In this document: positions 47,997 through 57,172 of the stretch, piece after piece
Numbering within the stretch: the stretch's first letter is position 1
Layout: each line of letters begins with the position of its first letter
From: Streptomyces scabiei 87.22
Lineage (GTDB): Bacteria; Actinomycetota; Actinomycetes; Streptomycetales; Streptomycetaceae
NCBI RefSeq assembly: GCF_000091305.1
Contig: NC_013929.1
Span: 7,998,001-8,062,000 of the forward strand
Direction: 5' to 3'
Length of the DNA: 64,000 bases
Translations under genes and position numbers: made by a program
Notes under the pieces: model-generated
The model's input: only the letters and a program-made list of their open reading frames with translations
Told to the model about the DNA's origin: nothing
The model's database searches: none

Positions 47997-48518
47997 ATGA
48001 GCGTCGTCGTATGTTCGCTGAAGTGGGAGAAGGCGCACGCGGGCCGGCAGCGGATCACCTACGACTCCGACGGCTACCACCTGGTGCGCTTCCCGTACGA
48101 GCGGACCGGGGAGTCCTACGACCCCTGGAAGATGCACGATCCGGCGAACGGCGGCGCCGCCGCGTCGGCGTTCCCCGATCCGCGCTCCGGGCTGATCTGG
48201 CCCAGCCACGACGGCTGGGGCGTGCTCTCGGCGATGGTCTTCTGGGACGCGGACCCGAAAGCGGTGGAGTACCGCGCCCGCTTCGTACGCGATCCGCTGA
48301 ACCTGACGCAGGAGAGGTACGACTCGACGGGCACGACGGACAGCGTCTCCACCCGGGGCGGGCAGTACCGCACCTTCCTGTGGCAGATGTTCGTGCACCA
48401 GGGCATGCCGCTCGGGCTGAAGGTGACCGCGCGGGGGCCCAGGGACACCAGGCGGGCCACGGCACTCATCCTCGCCGAGTTCAAGCTCGCCATCCACACG
48501 GACGTGGCCGAGCCGTAG
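47997..48518 (+). CDS. Conserved hypothetical protein
   Basis: A 173-residue soluble protein with no signal peptide or membrane helix. Aromatic-rich segments such as YDSDGYHLVRFPYERTGESYDPWKMHDP, SGLIWPSHDGWGVLSAMVFW and RTFLWQMFVHQGMPLGLKVTARG suggest a beta-rich fold. No family is recognised. ATG 47997 has AAGGGG about seven bases upstream. The 266-bp gap before it contains no gene; a TTGGCG...TACAGT pair near 47818-47841 is a possible promoter. Confidence 0.6.
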   Translation: MSVVVCSLKWEKAHAGRQRITYDSDGYHLVRFPYERTGESYDPWKMHDPANGGAAASAFPDPRSGLIWPSHDGWGVLSAMVFWDADPKAVEYRARFVRDPLNLTQERYDSTGTTDSVSTRGGQYRTFLWQMFVHQGMPLGLKVTARGPRDTRRATALILAEFKLAIHTDVAEP

Positions 48519-48648
48519 ACGCCGGGCCGTACCCGGGGTCATGGCACCCCGCCCGTACTCCACGCTCTGCACGCCGGCGGACCGGGGCCCGCGCGGTCGT
48601 GTCCGCACCTGCACGGGGGTGCGGCATCCCCGGCGCACCCCCGTCGCG

Positions 48649-49251
48649 CTACGCCGAGATCAGCAGCCGTCCGCGCCTGGAGTCCGCCAGGGCCTCGGGC
48701 GTGAGCACCGGACGCGGCACCACGATTCCGCACTCCGTGCAGACCGGGCCCGAGGACGGTTCGTGGGCCAGGTCGTACCTCCAGACGAGCCGCTCGCCCT
48801 CGCACACCGGGCAGGTCGAGCCCGGCTCGCGCTCCAGTGCGGCGATGAGCCGGCGCAGCACCTCCGCCAGCGGTTCACGGGGGTGGACCCCCGGGTCGTC
48901 GCACCAGGCGACCCCGAACCCGCCCCAGGTCAGGCGGTGCCAGTCGTCCACGCTGCCCGGCCTGCGCAGCCCGTCGTGCTTCTCCTTCTTGCGGCGCCTC
49001 GCGAACTCCACCTCGTAGTCGAGCCACACGGAGCGGGCCTCCTCCAACTCCTCCAGTGCGGCCACGAGCCGCGCCGGGTCGGGGTTGCGGTCCTCGGGTC
49101 CGAACCCGGCCCGTGAGCACAGGTGGTCCCAGGTCGCCCGATGCCCGTAGGGGGCGAAGCGCTCAAGGCACTTGCGCAGCGAATAGCGCCGCAGCGCCAG
49201 ATCGCACCTGGGATCTCGCACCTGTCTTGCCAGACTCCGGAAACCAGCCAT
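48649..49251 (-). CDS. Conserved hypothetical protein with zinc ribbon
   Basis: A 200-residue protein. The N-terminal half is helical and basic (RSLARQVRDPRCDLALRRYSLRKCLERFAPYG, then EFARRRKKEKHDGL). The C-terminal part has CPVC and CTEC pairs about 27 residues apart, a treble-cleft or ribbon that could bind zinc. The function is unknown; nucleic-acid binding is only a guess. GGAGG lies eight bases before the ATG. It is convergent with the preceding hypothetical gene. Confidence 0.6.
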   Translation of the reverse strand: MAGFRSLARQVRDPRCDLALRRYSLRKCLERFAPYGHRATWDHLCSRAGFGPEDRNPDPARLVAALEELEEARSVWLDYEVEFARRRKKEKHDGLRRPGSVDDWHRLTWGGFGVAWCDDPGVHPREPLAEVLRRLIAALEREPGSTCPVCEGERLVWRYDLAHEPSSGPVCTECGIVVPRPVLTPEALADSRRGRLLISA

Positions 49252-49585
49252 CGCCCTGCACCTCCGTCACACCTGCACCTGTACTTCGGTCACTTCGGCG
49301 TCGTCGTCGGGACGTCGCCGAATAGACGTATCGACACACGATTCGGCTCCATCCGATTTCCGATGACCTCCATAAGTCGTCTACCGAGTCGTTCATGGGC
49401 CGTTCCTGCCTACGTCTGACTGCCTTGCACTTCTTCTTGTCTGCTTACGACTACTTCTGAGTACCCGTTCACGCTGTGCGTTGCCTGTCCGAGGGTGATG
49501 ATCCAAAAAACGTGACGCATGTTCATCTTCTAAGCCGGGGATACCGGCGGTAACATCCGGCCCACCCTCGTCGGCAGGAGCTGCC
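49252..49585. other. Intergenic stretch before the acylase gene
   Basis: No gene is seen in these 334 bases. They are AT-richer than their surroundings and include GATCCAAAAAACGTGACGCA near 49500, which may be part of the acylase promoter. Just before the start, GGCAGGAGCTGCC (49573-49585) could fold so that the AGGAG ribosome site lies in the loop and lower stem of a small hairpin. Confidence 0.4.
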
Positions 49586-52399
49586 ATGCACCGGCGTATC
49601 CCACGCACCTCACGCAACGCCCTCGACAGACTGAGAACTCCTCGCAGATTCCCGGAGTTCCTCAAGGCCGCTTCGATATGCGCACTCGTTGCCGGTCTTT
49701 TGTCGCCTCTTTCCCCTGCTGCCCAGGCCGCCTCGGCCGACACGTCCGCCGAGGCGGCGGCAGCGGCCACCGACTACTGCGGCGGACAGTGTTCCGACAT
49801 CCTGCCGCCCGGCCAGAACGGCAACGCCACCCTGGCCCAGATCCTGCTCAACCAGGCCTTCGGCTCCATGCCGGAGAACGCGAGCAACCAGCTGGGCCCC
49901 TACAACAACCTGGCCACCGGCTACCCGGGCCTCACCAACTCCACCATCAACACCTTCTTCAACGACGCCTCCTTCGGCGTCCCCTCCGGCCAGGTCGCCT
50001 CCACCCTGAGCCCGGCGGGCCGCACGGACGTCACGATCGTCCGCGACAAGAAGACCGGTGTGCCGCACATCACGGGCACCACCCGGTACGGCACCGAGTT
50101 CGGCGCGGGCTACGCGGCGGCCCAGGACCGGCTGTGGCTGATGGACGTCTTCCGCCACGTCGGCCGCGGCAAGCTCACCCCGTTCGCCGGCGGCGCCCCC
50201 TCCAACCAGGGCCTGGAGCAGGAGTTCTGGCGCCACGCCCCCTACACCGAGGCCGACCTGCAGGCCCAGATCGACAAGGCGGTGGCCGCCAACGGCGAGC
50301 GCGGGCAGACGGCCCTCGGCGACGTCAACGCCTACGTCGCCGGCATCAACGCCTACATCGACGCCTCCGACAGCGGCCGCTACTTCCCCGGCGAGTACGT
50401 CCTGACCGGCCACAAGGACTCCGTCACCAACGCCGGCACCATCGAGAAGTTCAAGCCCACCGACCTGGTCGCCCTGGCCTCCGTCATCGGCGCCCTCTTC
50501 GGCTCGGGCGGCGGCGGCGAGGTCAACAACGCCCTCTCCCTGCTGGCCGCCCAGGAGAAGTACGGCGTCACCGAGGGCACCAAGGTCTGGGAGTCCTTCC
50601 GCGAGCGCAACGACCCCGAGGCCGCCCTCACCGTCCACGACGGCAGCTTCCCGTACGCCACCAAGCCCGCGGACCCGCAGGGCATGGCCCTGCCCGACAC
50701 CGGCACGGTGGCCGAGGAGCCCCTGGTGTACGACCGCACCGGCAGCGCGGCCACCTCGTCCTCCAAGAGCCTGTCCGCCAAGGCCACCGACAACGCCCTC
50801 AGCTCGGCCCGGCGCGGTATGTCCAACGCCCTCGTCGTCAGCGGCAAGCACACCGCGAGCGGACACCCCGTCGCCGTCTTCGGCCCGCAGACCGGCTACT
50901 TCGCCCCCCAGCTGCTCATGCTCCAGGAGATCCAGGGCCCGGGCATCAGCGCCCGCGGCGCCTCCTTCGCCGGCCTGAGCATGTACGTCGAACTCGGCCG
51001 CGGCCAGGACTACGCCTGGAGCGCCACCACCTCCGGCCAGGACATCATCGACGCGTACGCGGTCGAGCTGTGCCAGGACGACGTCCACTACCTCTACCAC
51101 GGCACCTGCACCGCCATGGAGAAGATCGAGCAGACCAACGCCTGGAAGCCGACCACCGCCGACTCCACCGCGGCCGGCTCCTACCGGATGCAGGTCTGGC
51201 GCACCAAGTACGGCCCCGTCACCCACCGCGCCACCGTCGGCGGCAAGAAGGTCGCCTACACCACCCTGCGCTCCTCGTACATGAACGAGGCCGAGTCGAT
51301 CATCGGCTTCCAGATGCTGAACGACCCGGACTACGTCAAGGGCCCCGAGACCTTCCAGAAGGCCGTCCAGAACATCAACTACACCTTCAACTGGTTCTAC
51401 GCGGACTCCACCCACACCGCCTACTACAACAGCGGCGACAACCCGGTGCGCCCCGCGAGCGTCGACCCCGAGTTCCCGGCCTGGGCCCGGTCCGCGTACG
51501 AGTGGCGGGGCTGGGACCCGGCCACCAACACCGCCGACTACACCCCGCCCGCCCAGCACCCCAACTCCATCGACCAGGAGTACTACATCTCCTGGAACAA
51601 CAAGCAGGCCGCGGACTACACCACCGCCCCCTGGGGCAACGGCTCCGTCCACCGCGGCAACCTCCTCGACGACCGGGTGAAGAAGCTGGTCGCCGCGGGC
51701 GGCGTCACCCGGGCCTCGCTGACGAAGGCCATGGCCGAGGCGGGCCTCGCCGACCTGCGGGCCGAGGACGTCGTCCCCGACCTGCTCAAGGTCGTCAACA
51801 GCAGCACGGTCACCGACTCGGCGGCCGCCGCGGCGGTCACCAAGCTCCAGGCCTGGGTCACCTCCGGGTCGAAGCGCACGGAGACCTCCGCCGGCTCCAA
51901 GACCTACGCCCACGCCGAGGCGATCCGCATCCTGGACGCCTGGTGGCCGCTGCTGGTGAAGGCCGAGTTCGAACCCGGCCTCGGCACCGGCCTGTACGAC
52001 GCCATCACCGCCAACCTGCCCGTCGACGAGTCCCCGTCGGCCGCCCACGGCCCGACCGGCTCCCACGCCGGCAGCTCCTTCCAGTACGGCTGGTGGAGCT
52101 ACGTCGACAAGGACATCCGCTCGGTGCTGGGTGAGACGGTGCGGGGCCCGCTGGCGAAGCAGTACTGCGGCGGCGGCAGCCTCGGCGCGTGCCGCACCGC
52201 CCTGATCGACACCCTCAAGGCGGCGGCCGGCAAGACCGCCGCACAGGTCTACCCCGGCGACGCGAACTGCTCGGCCGGCGACCAGTGGTGCGCCGACTCG
52301 ATCATCCAGCGGACCCTGGGCGGCATCAAGCACAACAAGATCAGCTGGCAGAACCGGCCGACCTTCCAGCAGGTCGTGGAGTTCACCTCGCACCGGTGA
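49586..52399 (+). CDS. Secreted penicillin-acylase family Ntn hydrolase
   Basis: A 937-residue exported amidase. The signal sequence ends near residue 50 (AAQAASA). The alpha chain begins with DVTIVRDKKTGVPHITGTTRYGTEFGAGYAAAQDRLWLMD, the spacer is low-complexity Ser/Ala (about 385-410), and the beta chain would start at Ser413 in RRGMSNALVVSG after self-cleavage. Family members cut amide bonds in penicillins, acyl-homoserine lactones or lipopeptides. The substrate cannot be told from sequence. AGGAG precedes the ATG by six bases. A 13-bp stem terminator follows. Confidence 0.88.
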   Translation: MHRRIPRTSRNALDRLRTPRRFPEFLKAASICALVAGLLSPLSPAAQAASADTSAEAAAAATDYCGGQCSDILPPGQNGNATLAQILLNQAFGSMPENASNQLGPYNNLATGYPGLTNSTINTFFNDASFGVPSGQVASTLSPAGRTDVTIVRDKKTGVPHITGTTRYGTEFGAGYAAAQDRLWLMDVFRHVGRGKLTPFAGGAPSNQGLEQEFWRHAPYTEADLQAQIDKAVAANGERGQTALGDVNAYVAGINAYIDASDSGRYFPGEYVLTGHKDSVTNAGTIEKFKPTDLVALASVIGALFGSGGGGEVNNALSLLAAQEKYGVTEGTKVWESFRERNDPEAALTVHDGSFPYATKPADPQGMALPDTGTVAEEPLVYDRTGSAATSSSKSLSAKATDNALSSARRGMSNALVVSGKHTASGHPVAVFGPQTGYFAPQLLMLQEIQGPGISARGASFAGLSMYVELGRGQDYAWSATTSGQDIIDAYAVELCQDDVHYLYHGTCTAMEKIEQTNAWKPTTADSTAAGSYRMQVWRTKYGPVTHRATVGGKKVAYTTLRSSYMNEAESIIGFQMLNDPDYVKGPETFQKAVQNINYTFNWFYADSTHTAYYNSGDNPVRPASVDPEFPAWARSAYEWRGWDPATNTADYTPPAQHPNSIDQEYYISWNNKQAADYTTAPWGNGSVHRGNLLDDRVKKLVAAGGVTRASLTKAMAEAGLADLRAEDVVPDLLKVVNSSTVTDSAAAAAVTKLQAWVTSGSKRTETSAGSKTYAHAEAIRILDAWWPLLVKAEFEPGLGTGLYDAITANLPVDESPSAAHGPTGSHAGSSFQYGWWSYVDKDIRSVLGETVRGPLAKQYCGGGSLGACRTALIDTLKAAAGKTAAQVYPGDANCSAGDQWCADSIIQRTLGGIKHNKISWQNRPTFQQVVEFTSHR

Positions 52400-52439
52400 G
52401 CGAACCGGTGAGCGAACCGAGAACGAACCGGTGAACGAA

Positions 52440-52479
52440 CCGGTGTGCGCACGGGTGACCGTGCCGGTGCGCACACCGG
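52440..52479 (+). terminator. Hairpin terminator behind the acylase gene
   Basis: A perfect 13-bp stem (52440-52452 with 52467-52479) encloses a 14-base loop. It is preceded by GAACCGGTGA-like repeats starting at the acylase stop. Confidence 0.7.
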
Positions 52480-52514
52480 TGTGAGCGAGTCCGTGTGACG
52501 GCGGCGGGCCGGGA

Positions 52515-53834
52515 TCAGGCGATACGGCCCGCCGCCAGCACCACCCGCGCCAGCTCCCGGTGACAGATGTCGCCGTGCGCTCCCGACGGCGCCCCGCCGC
52601 GTCGCACCACCGCCGACGCGTCGACGTTCACGCACCCCGAGACCGGCAGCCGGGTCCGCAGGGCGTCGGCCAGGGTGAACGACCGCGTGCCCTCGACCGC
52701 CCGCACCCCGTCGTAGCCGAGGGCACCCCACTTGGTGCCGAGGAGGCTGTTCACGCTCAGCCCCAGGACCGTCCGCGCGTCGCCCGCCATCCGGGAGGCC
52801 AGCGGGTAGATGGTCCCGAGCGCCGAGTCGTGCCGGGAGTGACAGCACACCAACGGCCCGTCGACCCGCCGGTACCGGCCGTCGAGGACCCCGCTCGCAC
52901 CCCGGTCGTGGGGCAGGCGCGCCGCGAACGCGTAGTGCGAGAAGGCCGCCTGGAGCAGCGTCACCGACTTCACCGTGCGCACGCCCTCGGGCAGCCCGCG
53001 CAGCGCGAACGACACCAGGCGCGCGCCGAAGCTGTGCCCGACCAGATGCACCCGTACGTCCGGTGCCGTCCGAGCCAGCTGCCCGAGCAGCCGTCCGAGC
53101 CCTCGTTCGCCGACCGCCCCCGCCCGCCGCTTCATCGCGAAGTACGTGGCCTGACGCAGGAGTTCGTGCGCCCCGTCCCACATCTGGGGAGGGGCCGGCA
53201 CGGTCCCGGTCATCACCCCCGCGGTGCCGACCTCCGCCAGCGCCGCCGCGAAGTCCGCGCACACGGCCGCCGTGTCCCCGCACAGCATCCCGGGCGGACC
53301 CTCCGGCGCCCCCGCCCCGACGGTGTCCCCCGCGCACGCGCCCTGCGGCCCCTGGGGCGGCACCTCCACCAGCAGCCGTACCAGCCGCCCGAACTCCGCC
53401 AGCGACGGACCGTCGTCCGCGCGGCTCTCCAGCAGCCCGGCGAGCCGCTCGACGACGACCGACCGCCCGGGAAACACCTCCACGAGCGCGTTCCGGGTCC
53501 GCTTGTCGAGCGCGGGGCGGCCGGGTGCCACGGCCGCGGCCGGTTCGATGTCCGGGATCGGCTCGTCCGAGAACCGCATCGAGGGCCACAGCACGCCCAC
53601 GTACCCGAGCCGCGCGTGCGGCGCGAGGTCCGGGAACGGGGCGAAGAAACGGCTGTAGAGCGCGGTCGCGCCGGACCGGTCGTTGTTCCAGCCGTGCGCG
53701 AAGACGACCAGGTCGGCGATTCCGCGGCCGCGGACCCCGGCGAACAGCCGGTCCCGCCGGCCGGTGTCGACGTCGCCGTCGGCGTCGAAGGTCAGTTCCC
53801 AGTAGGGAGTCACGCTCATTACCGGATCCGCCAT
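52515..53834 (-). CDS. Alpha/beta-hydrolase fold protein
   Basis: A 439-residue cytoplasmic protein. The N-terminus PYWELTFDADGDVD, VVFAHGWNNDRSGATALYSRFF and the elbow HLVGHSFGARLVSFAL identify an alpha/beta hydrolase with an oxyanion HGWNN. The remaining triad members may lie in CCHSRHDSALG and near CHRELAR. A central insertion (about 110-220) is Ala/Gly/Pro-rich. The substrate is unknown; a lipase or serine peptidase activity is possible. ATG 53834 is chosen because AAGGGGG lies six bases upstream. Confidence 0.7.
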   Translation of the reverse strand: MADPVMSVTPYWELTFDADGDVDTGRRDRLFAGVRGRGIADLVVFAHGWNNDRSGATALYSRFFAPFPDLAPHARLGYVGVLWPSMRFSDEPIPDIEPAAAVAPGRPALDKRTRNALVEVFPGRSVVVERLAGLLESRADDGPSLAEFGRLVRLLVEVPPQGPQGACAGDTVGAGAPEGPPGMLCGDTAAVCADFAAALAEVGTAGVMTGTVPAPPQMWDGAHELLRQATYFAMKRRAGAVGERGLGRLLGQLARTAPDVRVHLVGHSFGARLVSFALRGLPEGVRTVKSVTLLQAAFSHYAFAARLPHDRGASGVLDGRYRRVDGPLVCCHSRHDSALGTIYPLASRMAGDARTVLGLSVNSLLGTKWGALGYDGVRAVEGTRSFTLADALRTRLPVSGCVNVDASAVVRRGGAPSGAHGDICHRELARVVLAAGRIA

Positions 53835-53936
53835 GACGAGCCCCCTTCGGCCCCGCTGGTCCTGCGCTCACGCGCATGGTCCTGCAGCCGGCGAAGGATG
53901 GCCATACGTCACGTACGGGGGGCTTCGGCGCCCTCT

Positions 53937-55196
53937 CTACCGGTACAGCAGATACTCCTTGCGCACCCTGCGGAACGCCGTCAGCTCCTCCTGCCAGCCC
54001 GCCACGACCTCGGCGGTGTCCGCCCCCGCGTCGATCATGGTCCGCACCCGCGCCGAGCCGGTCAGTTTGTCGATCCAGTTGTCCGGCCGCCAGGCGAACC
54101 CGCTCCACACCCGCCTGGCGGTCACGAGGAGGCCGATCCCGGTGCGCACGGGGTCGTACGCGGCGCGGTCGTGGACATGGATCTGTACGCCGCCGACGGT
54201 CTTCCCCTGGAACTTGGAGAACGTCGGCGCGAAGTACGCCTCCCTGAAGCGGGCTCCGGGCAGGCCGAGTTCGTTCACGGCGGCCGCCCACTTCCGGTCG
54301 ACGCCCTCCGCGCCGAGCAGTTCGAACGGCCGCGTGGTGCCGCGCCCCTCCGACAGGTTCGTCCCCTCGAACAGGCACGTCCCCGCGTACACGAGGGCGG
54401 TGTCCGGTGTCGGCATGTTCGGGCTCGGCGGCACCCAGGGCAGCCCGGAGTCGTCGAAGAACCGCGACCTCTTCCACCCCGACATCAGTACGGTCTCCAG
54501 CGGTACGGGCGAGGTGAGGAACTCCCCGTTGAACAGCCGTGCCAGCTCCGCGACCGTCATCCCGTGCGCCTGCGCGATGGGCTGGCGCCCGACGAACGTC
54601 GCGAACTCCTTGTGCAGCACGGGTCCCTGGGCGCTCCGCCCGGTCACCGGGTTCGGCCGGTCCAGCACGACGAAACGCTTCCCCGCGAGCCGGGCCGCCT
54701 CCATGCAGTCGTACAGCGTCCAGATGTACGTGTAGAAGCGGGCGCCGACGTCCTGGATGTCGAAGACGATCGTGTCCACGCCGGAGGCGGTGAAGACCTC
54801 GGCGAGGGGGCGGCCGCTCTTCAGGTACGTGTCGTAGACCGGCAGCCCGGTCGCCGGGTCGTCGTACCGGCCCTCGGAGCCGCCGGCCTGGGCGGTGCCC
54901 CGGAAGCCGTGCTCGGGGCCGAAGACGGCCCTGAGGTCCACGCGGTCGTCGGCGTGCATCACGTCGACGATGTGGCGGGCGTCCCGGGTGACGCCGGTGG
55001 GGTTGGTGACGATGCCGACCTTCTGGCCGTCCAGGACGTCGTAGCCGTCCCGTACGAGGCGTTCGAACCCGGTGCGGAGCCCTGGGCGGGCGGCCTCGGC
55101 CGGGGGTGAGGCGGTGAGGCCGGCGGTGGTGGCCGTGGCCGCCGTGGCAGCCGTGGCCGTGGAGGCGGCGAGGAAGGTGCGGCGGGAGAGGCGCAT
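53937..55196 (-). CDS. Exported DUF1343 protein, NamZ-like N-acetylmuramidase
   Basis: A 419-residue protein with a twin-arginine signal (SRRTFLAAS, cleavage near residue 35). The DUF1343 family markers include GQKVGIVTNPTGV, FGPEHGFRG, VFDIQDVGARFYTYIWTLYDCMEAA, VLDRPNP and SEGRGTTRPFELLGA. Characterised relatives (NamZ) release terminal N-acetylmuramic acid from peptidoglycan fragments. Here it may recycle wall sugars outside the membrane. GGAGG precedes the ATG. No MurNAc transport gene adjoins. Confidence 0.85.
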   Translation of the reverse strand: MRLSRRTFLAASTATAATAATATTAGLTASPPAEAARPGLRTGFERLVRDGYDVLDGQKVGIVTNPTGVTRDARHIVDVMHADDRVDLRAVFGPEHGFRGTAQAGGSEGRYDDPATGLPVYDTYLKSGRPLAEVFTASGVDTIVFDIQDVGARFYTYIWTLYDCMEAARLAGKRFVVLDRPNPVTGRSAQGPVLHKEFATFVGRQPIAQAHGMTVAELARLFNGEFLTSPVPLETVLMSGWKRSRFFDDSGLPWVPPSPNMPTPDTALVYAGTCLFEGTNLSEGRGTTRPFELLGAEGVDRKWAAAVNELGLPGARFREAYFAPTFSKFQGKTVGGVQIHVHDRAAYDPVRTGIGLLVTARRVWSGFAWRPDNWIDKLTGSARVRTMIDAGADTAEVVAGWQEELTAFRRVRKEYLLYR

Positions 55197-55377
55197 GGGG
55201 GTGACCTCCGGGTCGCGGACGCGGTCGCGGGAAGCGGTGCTCGGTGCTCGGTGCTCGGTGCTCGGTGCAAGCTAAGCGGTTCCGTGGGCGGTTTGTCGTG
55301 CGCGGGCGGTGGGCGGCCGGTCGCGCGGTTCCCCGCGCCCCTTCGGGACGGCGTGGGCGCCACCCTTCCTCACGGAC

Positions 55378-55395
55378 ATACCGACCGGTTAGTCT
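55378..55395. promoter_or_regulatory. ATACCGACC-type operator before the SDR gene
   Basis: ATACCGACCGGTTAGTCT matches 15 of 18 bases of the palindrome ATACCGACCGGTCGGTAT. It overlaps TAGTCT, a probable -10 about 63 bp before the SDR start. Related sites lie at 38110-38127 and 59476-59493. Confidence 0.6.
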
Positions 55396-55458
55396 GGTCG
55401 TCCTGGTGGACCGATTCTCGATACGTCGTGTCGAAGGCGAAGGCGAAGGAGACCGATC

Positions 55459-56220
55459 GTGGGAGCCGTGCAGGGTGCGGGTGTGGTCGTCACGGGCGCC
55501 GGTGGCGGGATCGGGGCCGCCCTGGCCCGCCGGTTCGCGGCGGAGGGCGCCCGGGTCGTCGTGAACGACCTGGACGGCGACCGCGCGAAGGCCGTGGCCG
55601 ACGAGATCGGCGGGATCGCGGTCCCCGGGGACGCGTCCGCCGTCGTCCCGGCGGCGCGCGAGGCCCTCGGCGGCACCGTGGACGTGTACTGCGCGAACGC
55701 CGGACTCGCCTCCGGCGGGACGGAGGCGGCCGACGAGCAGGTCTGGGCGCGGGCCTGGGACGTCAACGTCATGGCCCACGTCCGGGCGGCCCACGAGCTG
55801 CTGCCGGCGTGGCTGGAGCGGGGCAGCGGGCGTTTCGTCTCGACGGTCTCCGCCGCCGGGCTGCTCACCATGATCGGCGCGGCGCCCTACAGCGTCACCA
55901 AGCACGGGGCGTACGCCTTCGCCGAATGGCTGTCCCTCACCTACCGCCACCGGGGCGTCAAGGTCCACGCGATCTGCCCGCAGGGTGTGCGCACCGACAT
56001 GCTGACGGCCTCCGGCAGCGCGGGCGACCTGGTGCTCGCGCCGACCGCGATCGACCCGGAGGACGTGGCCGACGCGCTCTTCGAGGGCATCGACCAGGAC
56101 CGCTTCCTGATCCTGCCGCACCCCGAGGTGGCCGGTTTCTACCAGGCCAGGGCGGCCGACCCGGACCGCTGGCTGACGAACATGAACCACATCCAGCAGA
56201 AGTGGGAGACGACCGGCTGA
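55459..56220 (+). CDS. Short-chain dehydrogenase/reductase
   Basis: A 253-residue classical SDR. The cofactor motif is TGAGGGIG with an aspartate in VVVNDLDGD that favours NAD(H). NAG follows at about 80-82, and the catalytic set is Ser131, Tyr144 and Lys148 (STVSAAG, PYSVTKHG). It oxidises or reduces an alcohol/ketone; hydroxyacyl-CoA is plausible from the neighbours. GTG 55459 is preceded by AAGGAG nine bases away. The TetR gene follows on the same strand, and the ATACCGACC operator lies upstream. Confidence 0.88.
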   Translation: MGAVQGAGVVVTGAGGGIGAALARRFAAEGARVVVNDLDGDRAKAVADEIGGIAVPGDASAVVPAAREALGGTVDVYCANAGLASGGTEAADEQVWARAWDVNVMAHVRAAHELLPAWLERGSGRFVSTVSAAGLLTMIGAAPYSVTKHGAYAFAEWLSLTYRHRGVKVHAICPQGVRTDMLTASGSAGDLVLAPTAIDPEDVADALFEGIDQDRFLILPHPEVAGFYQARAADPDRWLTNMNHIQQKWETTG

Positions 56221-56360
56221 CCGCCCTGCCCGGCGGGCGCGGGCCGGAGGGTGGGATGATCCTCCGGCGGAAGCGCCCGATTCCGGCCGGTCCGGAACCG
56301 GCCGGAGGCCGACGGGCGACCGGCAGGCGACGACAGAACCTCGGAAGGCAGGTGGCGGCA

Positions 56361-56954
56361 GTGCCCAGGACGACGGACGGAGACGGTACGCCCGTCCCGC
56401 AGCGGCTGCTCGCCGCCGCCACCCGGCTCTTCGCCGAGCGGGGCTACGACCGCACCTCGGTGCAGGAGATCGTCGAGGCGGCGGGCGTCACCAAGGGTGC
56501 GCTGTACCACTACTTCGGTTCCAAGGACGATCTGCTGCACGAGGTGTACGCGCGCGTGCTGCGCATCCAGCAGGAGCGGCTCGACGCGTTCGCGGGTGCC
56601 GACGCGCCCGTCGAGGAACGGCTGCGGGGTGCCGCCGCCGATGTCGTCGTCACCACCATCGACAACCTCGACGACGCGATGATCTTCTTCCGGTCCATGC
56701 ACCACCTGAGCCCGGAGAAGAACAAGCAGGTCCGCGCGGAACGCCGGCGGTACCACGAGCGGTTCCGGGCGCTGGTGGAGGAGGGGCAGGAGGCCGGCGT
56801 CTTCTCGCGGGCGACCCCGGCCGACCTGGTCGTCGACTACCACTTCGGTTCGGTCCACCACCTGTCGACGTGGTACCGCCCCGACGGGCCGATGGGCCCG
56901 CAGGAGGTCGCGGACCATCTGGCCGACCTGCTCCTGCGCGCGCTCCGGCCGTAG
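56361..56954 (+). CDS. TetR-family regulator, candidate controller of the ATACCGACC regulon
   Basis: A TetR protein of 197 residues from GTG 56361, with the helix-turn-helix RLLAAATRLFAERGYDRTSVQEIVEAAGVTKGALYHYFGSKDDLLHEVYAR and a C-terminal domain (DAMIFFRSMHHLSPEKNKQVRAERRRYHERF) typical of acyl-CoA-type regulators. An earlier in-frame ATG at 56256 has a good GGAGG site and would add 35 basic residues, so the start is open. It lies behind the SDR gene and beside the acyl-CoA dehydrogenase/APH operon, both of which have ATACCGACC operators. Confidence 0.82.
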   Translation: MPRTTDGDGTPVPQRLLAAATRLFAERGYDRTSVQEIVEAAGVTKGALYHYFGSKDDLLHEVYARVLRIQQERLDAFAGADAPVEERLRGAAADVVVTTIDNLDDAMIFFRSMHHLSPEKNKQVRAERRRYHERFRALVEEGQEAGVFSRATPADLVVDYHFGSVHHLSTWYRPDGPMGPQEVADHLADLLLRALRP

Positions 56955-56990
56955 GGGTGCGTTGCCGGGTGCGGGTGGGTGGGGGCTGGT

Positions 56991-57096
56991 CGCGCAGTTC
57001 CCCGCGCCCCTGAAAAGCCGCCGGGGCGGCGCCCCGTGCTTTTCATGAAGGCTGGGCCGCCAGGCCCATGCCTTCAGGGGCGCGGGGAACTGCGCG
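56991..57096. terminator. Large nested hairpin between convergent genes
   Basis: Perfect 24-bp outer arms (56991-57014 and 57073-57096; CGCGCAGTTCCCCGCGCCCC type) enclose two inner hairpins: TGAAAAGC/GCTTTTCA with a GGGC/GCCC core, and GAAGGC/GCCTTC with TGGGCC/GGCCCA. It separates the TetR and acyl-CoA dehydrogenase stops. A 20/21 partial copy of the left arm lies at 55322-55342. Confidence 0.8.
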
Positions 57097-57172
57097 AGAA
57101 ACCCCCACTCACCCGCACACGCCGACGAACCCGCACCCCCGAGTCACTAGGCGCCCGGCCCCGCACCGCAGG

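Noticed and set aside
52249..56190. 1313-codon minus-strand frame across the hydrolase, NamZ and SDR genes
   Set aside because: The open frame reflects third-position GC; real genes in other frames have signal peptides and active sites.
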